From positions 1 to 33,721 of the forward strand of contig JBMSQB010000049.1 in NCBI GenBank assembly GCA_049423065.1: DNA of 33,721 bases. The letters run 5' to 3'. The position numbers and the translations under genes were made by a program. The notes below the pieces were generated by a model. The model was given only the letters and a program-made list of their open reading frames with translations. It was not told where the DNA came from and made no database searches. Source of the DNA: SYIM01 sp041182885 (lineage in GTDB: Bacteria > Pseudomonadota > Gammaproteobacteria > Burkholderiales > Burkholderiaceae_E). This document shows, piece by piece, positions 1 to 7,730 of the stretch; the first letter of the stretch is position 1; every line of letters begins with the position of its first letter.

Positions 1-1
1 C

Positions 2-601
2 GCAAGCTTCCACGCGCTGGACGTTCGCTCGACCACGCGCACCGACGAGGTCGTGCAGGCGGTGATCGAGGCGCACGGCGCCATCGATACGCTGGTGCTG
101 AACGCCGGAATTGCCCACAAGGTGCCCCTTGCCCAACTGACCGACGAGCGATGGGACCACACCATCGACATTGATCTGAAGGGCATGTTCCGCGTTGCGC
201 GCGCGGCGCTCCCGTCAATGCGCAAGCGTCGAAGCGGCTCCGTCGTGTGCCTCACCTCGCTGATGGGCGTCGCCTGGGGCTGGACCGAGCATGTTCATTA
301 CTCGGCCGCAAAATCGGGCGTGATCGGCCTCATGCGAGGTCTCGCCGCCGAGGTCGCCCCGGACGGTATCCGGGTCAACGCGGTATCCCCGGGTTACGTG
401 CGGACCGCACAACTGCTCTCCGAGGAGCATTCGCTGGGTCCCGCGGGGGTGGAGGAAGCCGCCCGACGCGTCCCGCTTGGACGGGTCGGAGAACCGGATG
501 ACATCGCACAGGTGATTCTCTTTCTCTCCTCCGACCAGGCGCGCTATGTGACCGGACAGGTCATCGTGGCCGACGGCGGTCTCGCCATCTGCCCGCAGTA
601 A
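2..601 (+). CDS. SDR-family oxidoreductase, 5' end cut by window edge
   Basis: This is the C-terminal two thirds or more of a classical short-chain dehydrogenase/reductase, an NAD(P)-dependent alcohol/ketone oxidoreductase. The frame is open from base 2 and reads like SDR sequence from the first codons (the HALDV stretch matches the conserved Asp-Val before helix 3), so the gene starts outside the window; the GTG at 53 is not its start. Visible motifs are LNAG (NNAG position), DIDLKG (catalytic Asn replaced by Asp), a Ser in LTSLMG, the catalytic YSAAK, the SPGYV stretch and a C-terminal VTGQVIVADGG. The Rossmann TGxxxGxG motif lies off the edge. It ends 190 bases before the ABC-transporter operon on the same strand, separated by a perfect palindrome. 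Substrate unknown. Confidence 0.9.
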   Translation, partial: ASFHALDVRSTTRTDEVVQAVIEAHGAIDTLVLNAGIAHKVPLAQLTDERWDHTIDIDLKGMFRVARAALPSMRKRRSGSVVCLTSLMGVAWGWTEHVHYSAAKSGVIGLMRGLAAEVAPDGIRVNAVSPGYVRTAQLLSEEHSLGPAGVEEAARRVPLGRVGEPDDIAQVILFLSSDQARYVTGQVIVADGGLAICPQ

Positions 602-629
602 GCCCCAGGTCTCTGCACTTCGGTGACGC

Positions 630-657
630 GCATGGCATCGCGAGCGCGATGCCATGC
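630..657. promoter_or_regulatory. Perfect 13-bp inverted repeat; activator site or terminator stem
   Basis: Arms at 630-642 and 645-657 are exact reverse complements around a 2-base AG centre. The unit lies 28 bases after the SDR stop and is centred about 115 bases upstream of the start site predicted for the sigma-54 element at 733-747. That spacing is usual for a bacterial enhancer-binding-protein site. The same repeat could fold as a 12-bp hairpin terminating the SDR transcript, but no T-run follows it. The two roles are not exclusive. Confidence 0.55.
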
Positions 658-732
658 ACCAGATTAAGGCGCCATCGGGTCGCGCCGCCTCACTTCGGTG
701 CGCGCTGCTGCGCCTCACACCTCGCAGCGGCG

Positions 733-747
733 TGGCACAGACATTGC
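733..747 (+). promoter_or_regulatory. Sigma-54 (-24/-12) promoter
   Basis: TGGCAC-AGACA-TTGC matches the RpoN consensus TGGCACR-N4-TTGC with the invariant GG (734-735) and GC (746-747) at the required spacing. Only the A/T usually found after TTGC differs (G at 748). The expected start of transcription is about 758-760, giving a leader of roughly 33 bases to the binding-protein ATG at 792. By my rough estimate ten fixed bases at fixed spacing should rarely arise by chance in a window this size. An RpoN promoter needs a dedicated activator; none is encoded here. Confidence 0.65.
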
Positions 748-791
748 GGTGACCCCCGAGTTTTGTTCCGTCCACCGACAGGAGTTTCTGA

Positions 792-1967
792 ATGAAGCAT
801 CGTCTGCTCTCTGCCTTGATCGGCACCGCCGGTCTGTCCCTTGCCCTTGGCACTGCATCCGTGCAGGCTGCGAAGCCCTGTGTGGGCGCGTCACTGCCAA
901 TCACCGGGCCCACGGCCTGGGCGGCGGACTCCATCCGCATGGGGGTCGAGGTGGCGATGGCCGAAATCAACGCCAAGGGTGGCGTGCTGGGGCAGCGCCT
1001 CAACTTTGTCGCCTATGACGATGCCGGCCAGCCGCCGCGTGGCGTCGACAACGCCCGGCGGATCGCAGAGTCTGACGACTGCATCGCCATGTTTGGCGGT
1101 TGGCACTCTGGCGTTGCACTGGCGGTGGTGGAGCCCGTGCACGACGCCCAGATCCCCTATATCGCTGTCATCTCGGCGGGCACCCGGATCACCGAGAACG
1201 ATCGCAAGCCCAACTACATGTTCCGCGTCTCGATGTTCGATCGCTGGCAGGCGCTCGCTCTGGTTCGCAAGAGCAAGGAAGTGACCAAGACGGGCAATAT
1301 CGGCGTGCTGTACGAAGACACGGGCTGGGGTCAGGGTGCGGTACCCGATCTGAAGGCGAGCGCCAGCGCAGAAGGCGCGAAGGTGGTCGGCTACGAGGTC
1401 TTCAAATGGGACGACCGGGACATGTCGGCGCAGCTCATCCGGCTTCGCGATGCTGGCGTGGACACCATCATTCTTTACTCCCGCGACCTGGAGGCCAATC
1501 AGATCCTTCGCTCGATGCAGCGTATCAACTACTCGGCAAAAATCGTTTCGGCATGGGGAAACACCGGCACGCTGGGTGAGCTGGCGGGTCCGCTTGCCAA
1601 CGGCATGATCGTTCTGCAGACGTTTACCTGGATGGGCAGCCTGAAACCCAACCAGAAGGTGGTGCTCGATTCGATCGTCAGTCGCTACAAGCTCAAGTCG
1701 CCCGAGGACATCAAGCACGGATCAGGCGCGGCCAACGCCTATGACGCGGTTTACATCCTCGCCGAAGCCATCAAGCTTGCCGGCAGCTTCGATCGCAAGA
1801 AAGTGCGCGACGCCATGTACAAGGTCAATCACGAAGGCATCGTGCAGAAATACGCGCCGGCGTTCGCACCCGACCGCCACAACGCGATCCTGCCCGAGAA
1901 CTACGTCTGGACCGCTTGGCACGACGGCAAGATTCTCCCGCTCGGCCAGACGCCGTACGGCAAGTAG
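792..1967 (+). CDS. HAAT-type ABC transporter substrate-binding protein (LivK-like)
   Basis: A 391-residue periplasmic binding protein of the branched-chain amino acid/amide/aromatic-acid (LivJ/LivK) type. It has a Sec signal peptide with a K-R n-region, a hydrophobic core and likely cleavage after Ala26 (SVQA). The mature part carries the family pattern GxxLPxTG, an AEINAKGG segment near residue 55, and a DDCIAMFGG strand. AGGAG at 780-784 is 7 bases from ATG 792, fixing the start. Mature cysteines near residues 30 and 97 could form the disulfide often seen in this family. It heads a four-gene transporter operon behind a sigma-54 element. The ligand cannot be deduced; such proteins in Burkholderiales bind amino acids, amides, urea or aromatic acids. 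Confidence 0.92.
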   Translation: MKHRLLSALIGTAGLSLALGTASVQAAKPCVGASLPITGPTAWAADSIRMGVEVAMAEINAKGGVLGQRLNFVAYDDAGQPPRGVDNARRIAESDDCIAMFGGWHSGVALAVVEPVHDAQIPYIAVISAGTRITENDRKPNYMFRVSMFDRWQALALVRKSKEVTKTGNIGVLYEDTGWGQGAVPDLKASASAEGAKVVGYEVFKWDDRDMSAQLIRLRDAGVDTIILYSRDLEANQILRSMQRINYSAKIVSAWGNTGTLGELAGPLANGMIVLQTFTWMGSLKPNQKVVLDSIVSRYKLKSPEDIKHGSGAANAYDAVYILAEAIKLAGSFDRKKVRDAMYKVNHEGIVQKYAPAFAPDRHNAILPENYVWTAWHDGKILPLGQTPYGK

Positions 1968-1984
1968 GGCATTGCACGCCGAAC

Positions 1985-2015
1985 CCCCGCGCCGGTTGCG
2001 ACCGCCGGCGCGGGG
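1985..2015 (+). promoter_or_regulatory. Intercistronic 11-bp GC hairpin between binding protein and permease
   Basis: CCCCGCGCCGG at 1985-1995 and CCGGCGCGGGG at 2005-2015 form a perfect 11-bp stem with a 9-base loop, 17 bases after the binding-protein stop. No T-run follows, so it is not a standard intrinsic terminator. Stems at this place in binding-protein operons commonly protect the upstream mRNA from 3' exonucleases or partly attenuate downstream genes, giving excess binding protein. The next gene also lacks a clear Shine-Dalgarno, which would add to that bias. Confidence 0.6.
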
Positions 2016-2035
2016 AATCCGGTTGCGCCTTCACC

Positions 2036-2911
2036 ATGACTGCAGTCATTCAGTACACGCTCTCCGGGTTGGTGATCGGCGGCCTCTACGCGATCGTCGC
2101 ACTCGGCTTCTACATCATGTGGTCGGCCGTGCGCGCGGTGAACTTTGCGCATGGCGACACGCTGATGCTCGGATCAGTGCTGTCGGTCGTCCTGATGTGG
2201 TCGGGCATACCGCTACTGATCGGCATTCCGATTGCCATACTCGCCACCGCGGCGTTCGGCCTCTTCATCGAACGCATTGCGGTTCGCCCCCTCAACCATG
2301 GTCCGTCGTCGATCGGCTGGATGCTCTCCACCATCGCCATCGGACTGATGCTGGAAGCGTTCGTCACGGTCACCTTCGGGGCCGATCCGCGGTCGCTGCC
2401 GTCGCCCCTCATGCAGACACCGATCGCGATAGCGGGTGCCGGCATCTTCCCGCATGAGCTGCTGGTACCGGTGCTGGCGATTGCGCTCCTGATCCTCCTC
2501 GACTGGTTCTACCGGTCCACGATGACCGGTCGCGCGATGCGCGCCATTGCTCAAAAACCTGTCGCTGCGGGCCTCATGGGGATAGACGTTCGCCGCATGG
2601 CGCTGCTGTCGTTTGCTGCCGCGGCAGCACTCGGGGCCTTCGCCGGCATTCTCGCCGCCCCCATCATCCAGGTCTCGGCCGCGATGGGGCTGTTGCTGGG
2701 TCTCAAAGGCTTTCTGGTGGCCATCATCGCCGGCATGTCGAACGCCCGGGGCATCGTCATTGTTGGCTTTGCCTACGGCGTACTGGAGCGTTTCATCGAG
2801 GGGTTCGGCAACACATCGCTTCGGGAGGTGCTGGGCTTCGGCATCATGATCCTGCTGCTGCTTGCCTTTCCGAACGGCCTGTTCGGCAAGCGTGAGGTCA
2901 ACAAGGTATGA
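2036..2911 (+). CDS. HAAT ABC transporter permease (LivH-like)
   Basis: A 291-residue inner-membrane permease of the LivH family, one half of the channel of a branched-chain-amino-acid-type importer. It opens with the typical SGLVIGGLYAIVALGFYIMWSAV segment, continues VNFAHGDTLMLG, and carries the cytoplasmic EAA-like loop around MRAIAQKPVAAGLMGIDV, followed by late membrane segments ending FPNGLFGKREV. I chose ATG 2036; the frame is open back to 1916, but that upstream part has no hydrophobic character and runs through the strong hairpin at 1985-2015. No good ribosome site precedes 2036. Its stop overlaps the next start (ATGA at 2908-2911), indicating translational coupling. Confidence 0.92.
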   Translation: MTAVIQYTLSGLVIGGLYAIVALGFYIMWSAVRAVNFAHGDTLMLGSVLSVVLMWSGIPLLIGIPIAILATAAFGLFIERIAVRPLNHGPSSIGWMLSTIAIGLMLEAFVTVTFGADPRSLPSPLMQTPIAIAGAGIFPHELLVPVLAIALLILLDWFYRSTMTGRAMRAIAQKPVAAGLMGIDVRRMALLSFAAAAALGAFAGILAAPIIQVSAAMGLLLGLKGFLVAIIAGMSNARGIVIVGFAYGVLERFIEGFGNTSLREVLGFGIMILLLLAFPNGLFGKREVNKV

Positions 2912-4728
2912 CGCTGCGCCTGCTTGTTTCTCCCGGCCTGCTCTCTTCTGTCGCTGTTGCCGGCGCGCTCTGCCTGGTTCCCTTGCTGGTCGCCAACACC
3001 TTCCAGCTTCGCGTGGTGATGCTGTTCCTCATCTACGCGCTGGTCGCCCTCGGGCTCAATCTGCTGGTCGGACTGGTGAGCCTGGTGTCGCTCGGGCAGG
3101 CGGGACTCTACGCGCTGGGGGCCTACACGGTGGCCATCCTTGCCACCAAAACCGGCGCAGGCTTTTTCCCGGCAATGCTGGGCGCCATGGCCGTTACCGC
3201 GGTTGCAGGGGTTGCGCTCGCCTATCCCACCGTGCGCGTGCGCGGGGTCTACCTCGCCGTGGTCACCATCGCGTTCGGTCTGATCGTGCAGAACGTGGCG
3301 ATCGACTGGCGCGCCCTGACCGGCGGTACGCTTGGCATTTCGAATGTCCCCCGGATCAATCTGGGCGCAGGGCCGCTCAACACCCGCGACCTTTACTGGC
3401 TGATTGCAGCGGTCACCTTCGCCGGATTCGTGGTCCATCACAACCTGATGCACTCGCGCGTCGGCCGCGCGATGCGGGCGGTCGCGCAGTCGGAAACCGC
3501 AGCGCGCGCGCTCGGTATCGACCCCATCCGCCAGCGCGTACTCGCGTTCGTACTCTCATCGGTCTTTGCGGGTATCGCGGGCGGGCTCTACGCCTACCTC
3601 AATCGCTATGTCAATCCGGACACCTTCAGCTTCTCCGACTCGATCCGTTTCCTGTTGATGGTGATTCTGGGTGGTGCCGGCACCACCTTTGGCCCATTGA
3701 TCGGCGCCGGCGTTCTCACCTGGATTCCCAATCTGCTGCAGGCGTTCGGCAAGTGGCAGCTGTTCGCCTACGGTGCGCTCCTTGCGCTGGTGATCTTCTT
3801 TCTGCCCAAGGGCATCGCTGGGTCGGTACGGGATCTTTGGATGAGGTTGCGCCGCGGCCAGACTCAGGTCACCCGCGAGGCGGGAAGCTGGCCTCGCCCC
3901 TCGGAGGCAATCGATACGATTCTCAAGGTTGAGGCCCGAGTCCGCGGCCCGGTGCTGCAAACCCGAGGCCTCACGATTCGCTTTGGCGGCCTCTCGGCGG
4001 TATCGGGGGTCACGCTCGACATCGAGCGCGCTACGGTCCACGCCATCATCGGGCCCAACGGCGCGGGCAAGACCACCATGCTGAATGCACTCTCCGGTTT
4101 TTACGCGCCGACCGAGGGCAGTGTCACGCTTCTGCAGGATGAGGTGGGTGGACGCTCGAGCGACCAGATCGCGCGGAGCGGCCTCACGCGCACCTTTCAG
4201 AACACCGAGCTGTTTGCCGACATGACGGTAGAGGAAAACGTCCTGATCGGATTTCATGCGCGCAGCACCGCTGGCTTTCTGTCGACCCTGTTCAGGCTGC
4301 CCGGCTTTCATCGCGAAGCGCGCCGGCAGCGCGAGCGCGCTGCGCTCCTTCTAGACTATGTGGGACTGTCCGCGTATCGGGACGAGACCGCAGGCAATCT
4401 GGCCTTTGGCCACCAGCGGCGTCTGGAGATTGCACGCGCACTCGCCATGTCGCCAGAAATTTTGTTGCTGGACGAACCCGCCGCAGGGCTGACCCACAAC
4501 GAGATCGATGAACTGATCGCGCTGATCCGCGATCTGAAGCGCCTCGGCCTCACCGTGGTTCTTGTCGAACATCATGTCGACATGATCATGGCAGTCTCCG
4601 ACCACGTCACCGTGCTTGACTACGGCGAGGTGATTGCATCCGGCCCCCCTTCCGCAGTGCGGGACGATCCGAAGGTGATCGAAGCCTATTTCGGGGCGAG
4701 CCTGACGGCATCCGGAGAGTCCGCATGA
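2908..4728 (+). CDS. Fused HAAT permease-ATPase (LivM-LivG fusion)
   Basis: A 606-residue protein joining a LivM-type permease (about residues 1-305) to a LivG-type ABC ATPase (about 345-606) through a basic linker. The permease part has a GLNLLVGLVSLVSLGQAG segment and the EAA-type loop near MRAVAQSETAARALGIDP. The ATPase part shows Walker A GPNGAGKTT at 382-390, an atypical signature AFGHQRRLEIARAL near 499, Walker B LLLDEPAAG with Asp522, and a VEHHVDM switch His. The fusion forces 1:1 assembly of this membrane and ATPase subunit. ATGA overlaps link it to the genes on both sides. Fusions of this kind occur in other Proteobacteria; the second transporter here has one too. Confidence 0.93.
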   Translation: MTLRLLVSPGLLSSVAVAGALCLVPLLVANTFQLRVVMLFLIYALVALGLNLLVGLVSLVSLGQAGLYALGAYTVAILATKTGAGFFPAMLGAMAVTAVAGVALAYPTVRVRGVYLAVVTIAFGLIVQNVAIDWRALTGGTLGISNVPRINLGAGPLNTRDLYWLIAAVTFAGFVVHHNLMHSRVGRAMRAVAQSETAARALGIDPIRQRVLAFVLSSVFAGIAGGLYAYLNRYVNPDTFSFSDSIRFLLMVILGGAGTTFGPLIGAGVLTWIPNLLQAFGKWQLFAYGALLALVIFFLPKGIAGSVRDLWMRLRRGQTQVTREAGSWPRPSEAIDTILKVEARVRGPVLQTRGLTIRFGGLSAVSGVTLDIERATVHAIIGPNGAGKTTMLNALSGFYAPTEGSVTLLQDEVGGRSSDQIARSGLTRTFQNTELFADMTVEENVLIGFHARSTAGFLSTLFRLPGFHREARRQRERAALLLDYVGLSAYRDETAGNLAFGHQRRLEIARALAMSPEILLLDEPAAGLTHNEIDELIALIRDLKRLGLTVVLVEHHVDMIMAVSDHVTVLDYGEVIASGPPSAVRDDPKVIEAYFGASLTASGESA

Positions 4729-5465
4729 GTGCGCAGACCGCCCCGAACACCCCGCTCCTGCGCGTGACCGATCTCGGCGTGGCATATGGCCGTGTACGGG
4801 CCGTACAGTCGGTGAGCCTCGAGGTGGGTGCAGGTGAATTCGTTGCCGTCATCGGCTCGAATGGCGCGGGCAAGTCATCAACCATGAAAGCGATCTCGGG
4901 CGTGCTCGCGCCCGTTGCAGGCCGGATCGAATTCAACGGCACCGACGTGACAGGTCTGCCTTCCCATCGCCTGGTGCGGGCGGGTCTCGCCATGGTCCCG
5001 GAAGGCCGCCAGGTGTTTGCCGAACAGACAGTCGAGGACAACCTGCGCCTGGGCGCATTCGTGTTTTCAGCTACGCCTGCCCGGATCGATGAGGCCGTCG
5101 AGCGAGGATTCACCCTGTTTCCCAGACTCGCCGAGCGCCGCGCGCAGGCCGCGGGATCGCTATCGGGAGGTGAGCAGCAAATGCTCGCAATCGCGCGCGG
5201 TCTGGCATCGAGCCCGAAACTTCTGGTGATTGACGAACTCTCGCTGGGGTTGGCCCCGCGGGTGCTCGAAATGCTTTTTCCAGTGCTTGAATCGCTCAAC
5301 CGCGACGGCCTTGCCATTTTGCTGGTTGAACAACTCGCCACGCAGGCACTCGCGGTGTCACACCGGGCCTATGTGATGGAAACCGGCAAGGTCACCCTGA
5401 GCGGTCGCTCGGGCGATCTGGCGCGCGATCCTGCTGTGCGACAGGCCTATCTGGGCCGGGCGTGA
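4725..5465 (+). CDS. HAAT ABC transporter ATPase (LivF-like)
   Basis: A 246-residue LivF-type ATP-binding subunit, partner of the ATPase half of the preceding fusion. Walker A GSNGAGKSS starts at Gly44, the signature LSGGEQQ is at 146-152, and Walker B reads LLVIDELSLGLAP with Asp170-Glu171; the usual Pro after DE is Leu172. The VEQ in place of His in the switch region is normal for LivF. GGAGAG precedes ATG 4725 by a few bases and the start overlaps the upstream stop. Its stop lies one base from the stop of the convergent enolase-superfamily gene, leaving no room for a terminator between the two operons. Confidence 0.93.
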   Translation: MSAQTAPNTPLLRVTDLGVAYGRVRAVQSVSLEVGAGEFVAVIGSNGAGKSSTMKAISGVLAPVAGRIEFNGTDVTGLPSHRLVRAGLAMVPEGRQVFAEQTVEDNLRLGAFVFSATPARIDEAVERGFTLFPRLAERRAQAAGSLSGGEQQMLAIARGLASSPKLLVIDELSLGLAPRVLEMLFPVLESLNRDGLAILLVEQLATQALAVSHRAYVMETGKVTLSGRSGDLARDPAVRQAYLGRA

Positions 5466-5466
5466 A

Positions 5467-6654
5467 TCACCTCAGTTGCCAGTCCCGCCGCCCGTCGGCG
5501 TGCGCCTCGATCCAGGCCCAGTCGTAAGCCACCCCCAGGCCCGGCCCGACAGGCACTGGCATACAGCCGTCGGCGGGCAGATCGGCCTCGTGATCGGAAT
5601 ACCCGCAGGTGTACACCGGCGCAATGAGATTGGGCATGTTCGGGCCGGTGAGCGCCAGTTCATAGAAATGCGTGTTGCGCGTGGCCGCCACACACGCGCG
5701 GTGCGCAGGACCGCAGGCGTGAAACTGCACATCGATGCCCAGCGCCTCGGCGAGGTGTGCGCACTTCATGGCGCCGGTGATGCCGAGATCGTATTCCGGA
5801 TCAAGGTGAAACATGTCGCAGGCGCCCGCCACCGCATAGGCCGCCTTCATCTCGGCGCCACGAATGTGTTCGGTAATCATGAGCGGCGTTTTGAGTTTTT
5901 CGCGCAGGATCCTGGATCCGGTGATCGATCGGGCCGAATCCCGATAAGGGTCTTCGTACCAGAACGCACCGATCTCATCGCACACGTGACCTAACCTTAG
6001 GGCATCGAGGTGCGTGCGCAGTTCACAGCCGGGATCGACCATGATTTCCATCCGGTCGCCGATCGCCGCACGCACTGCGCGCAGGGTCGCCGATTCGCGC
6101 CGCACATCGCCGTCATGCCAGCCATGAACCTTGAAGCCATGAAAGCCGCGCTCGGCACAGGCCACCGCATAGTCGGCAAAGGCCTGCGGTGAATCGAGTC
6201 CGCCCGGGGCATCCTGCCCGTGGTGCGTGCTCGCATAGGTGCGCAATCGGGTTCGCCACGCACCGAGCATGGTCGCAATCGACATGCCGTATTTTCGGCC
6301 GACCAGATCCCACAGCGCAATGTCGATCGGTCCGTGCCCCATGCCGTCATAGGCACGAAGCTCGCGTTTGAAATCATCGTAGATCTGCTCGCGGTGCTCG
6401 GGGTCACGCCCCAGCAGATGGGGAGCGAGCATCAGCGTCTGGCCAAGCGCACCCTGCGTGCCGACCCAATGGGTCACGTATCCGCCCTCGTGTCCATCGT
6501 CGGTGCGGATACGGACCGCATAGCGCATCACACGAAGCCTCGCCCCTTTTTCATACTGCAGATTGCTCACGCCCATGGCGGCGTGCGCGCCCAGGCCCAG
6601 ATCAGCGACCTCGAAGTGAAAGGGAATGACCGAGACCTCGGTGATGCGCGACAT
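5467..6654 (-). CDS. Mandelate racemase/muconate lactonizing enzyme (enolase superfamily) protein
   Basis: A 395-residue enolase-superfamily enzyme, which abstracts a proton alpha to a carboxylate bound to Mg2+. The barrel shows the metal ligands Asp207 (MVDPG), Glu234 (WYEDPY) and Glu262 (ITEH), and an acid/base His312 (FHACG) with Asp285 or Asp289 upstream as a possible dyad partner. On the second strand the usual K-x-K reads K175-V-H177, so it is not a canonical mandelate racemase. Sugar-acid dehydratases of the same subgroup vary at this site, so dehydration or epimerisation of a hydroxy acid is the best guess. Last gene of the nine-gene minus-strand cluster, 11 bases after a Bug binding protein; AGGGGG sits in front of ATG 6654. 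Confidence 0.88.
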   Translation of the reverse strand: MSRITEVSVIPFHFEVADLGLGAHAAMGVSNLQYEKGARLRVMRYAVRIRTDDGHEGGYVTHWVGTQGALGQTLMLAPHLLGRDPEHREQIYDDFKRELRAYDGMGHGPIDIALWDLVGRKYGMSIATMLGAWRTRLRTYASTHHGQDAPGGLDSPQAFADYAVACAERGFHGFKVHGWHDGDVRRESATLRAVRAAIGDRMEIMVDPGCELRTHLDALRLGHVCDEIGAFWYEDPYRDSARSITGSRILREKLKTPLMITEHIRGAEMKAAYAVAGACDMFHLDPEYDLGITGAMKCAHLAEALGIDVQFHACGPAHRACVAATRNTHFYELALTGPNMPNLIAPVYTCGYSDHEADLPADGCMPVPVGPGLGVAYDWAWIEAHADGRRDWQLR

Positions 6655-6665
6655 GACGCCCCCTG

Positions 6666-7688
6666 TCAGTTGTTGAGCGTGATACCGGCTGCCTTGATGA
6701 CCTGCCCCCAGCGGGCGATCTCGGCCACCATGTACTTGCCGAATTCATCGAGCGTCATGTTGGGCGCACTCGAGAGCCCGATCTGGGTGAGCCGCTCCTG
6801 AAACTCCTTGCTGGAGGTGACCGCATGCACACCCTTGTAGACATGCTCAAGCACCGCCTGCGGCGTTTTCGGGGGCGCGAGAATACCGACCCAGGCATCG
6901 GCATTCACCGGAAAGCCCTGTTCGGTCATGGTCTGCACCTGAGGCGCGCCGACATGGCGGCTGGGCGAGGAGATGCCGTAGGCGGTGACCTTGGAGAGCG
7001 CCGGGATCACCACGACAGCCGGCGCCATCATCACGTCATTTTGCCCGGCCATGACCGCCTGAAAGGCGGGTGCGGCGCCCTGATAGGGCACGTGCAGGAT
7101 GTCGAGTTTGCCGGCCTGGGCCTTGAACATTTCCATCGCGGCCTGAGAGGTGCTGCCCACCCCCCACGATGCGAAGTTGAGCTTGCCGCCGCGCGCAAGC
7201 GCCACCAGTTCCTTCAGATCCTTGGCGGGCAGTCCCGGACGTCCCACCAGCATGAAGTTGACCATCGCCACCGGTGCGACCGCACGGAACTCGTGCGCCT
7301 GGTAGCTCATCTTGGTGTAGACGTTGGGGTTGATGGAGTTGGTATCGGCGGTGGCCATCAGCATGGTGTAGCCATCGGGCGGCGAGTTGAACACCATCTC
7401 GGAGGCGATCATGCCGTTGGCACCGCCCCGGTTCTCAACCACCATCGGCTGACCCAGCGCGTTACCGAGCTGCGCCACCATTGCGCGTGCGGCCACGTCG
7501 GTGGCGCCGCCCGGCGGAAACGGGATGACGAGCTTGATGGGCTTGGTGGGTGCCCAGCCCTGCGCGACCGCAGCGAGCGGCGCAGCGCCCAGCAGCGCGG
7601 CCAAGGTCAGTGCAGTGGTACCGAACAATCGGCGGGCCGATGGCCCGGTCGTGCCGCAAACACGGCGATTGGGTCGGGTGTTGGTCAT
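6666..7688 (-). CDS. Bug-family (TctC-type) periplasmic binding protein, copy 1
   Basis: A 340-residue extracytoplasmic solute receptor of the tripartite tricarboxylate transporter type. After a long 20-residue n-region with two arginines comes a hydrophobic core and likely cleavage after Ala42 (AVA-Q). The mature protein begins with the family hallmark KPIKLVIPFPPGGATDVAAR, followed by VVENRGGANGMIASE, PPDGYT and the YQGAAPAFQAVMAGQNDVM ligand segment. Known members bind carboxylates and related compounds. No TctA or TctB membrane subunit is encoded in the window, so it is an orphan receptor. AGGAGG precedes ATG 7688 by four bases. It lies inside the catabolic cluster, hinting that its ligand is the cluster's substrate or product. 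Confidence 0.92.
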   Translation of the reverse strand: MTNTRPNRRVCGTTGPSARRLFGTTALTLAALLGAAPLAAVAQGWAPTKPIKLVIPFPPGGATDVAARAMVAQLGNALGQPMVVENRGGANGMIASEMVFNSPPDGYTMLMATADTNSINPNVYTKMSYQAHEFRAVAPVAMVNFMLVGRPGLPAKDLKELVALARGGKLNFASWGVGSTSQAAMEMFKAQAGKLDILHVPYQGAAPAFQAVMAGQNDVMMAPAVVVIPALSKVTAYGISSPSRHVGAPQVQTMTEQGFPVNADAWVGILAPPKTPQAVLEHVYKGVHAVTSSKEFQERLTQIGLSSAPNMTLDEFGKYMVAEIARWGQVIKAAGITLNN

Positions 7689-7730
7689 GTTTCCTCCTGG
7701 TGTGTGGAAAGTGTGAAACGGTTGATCGGT

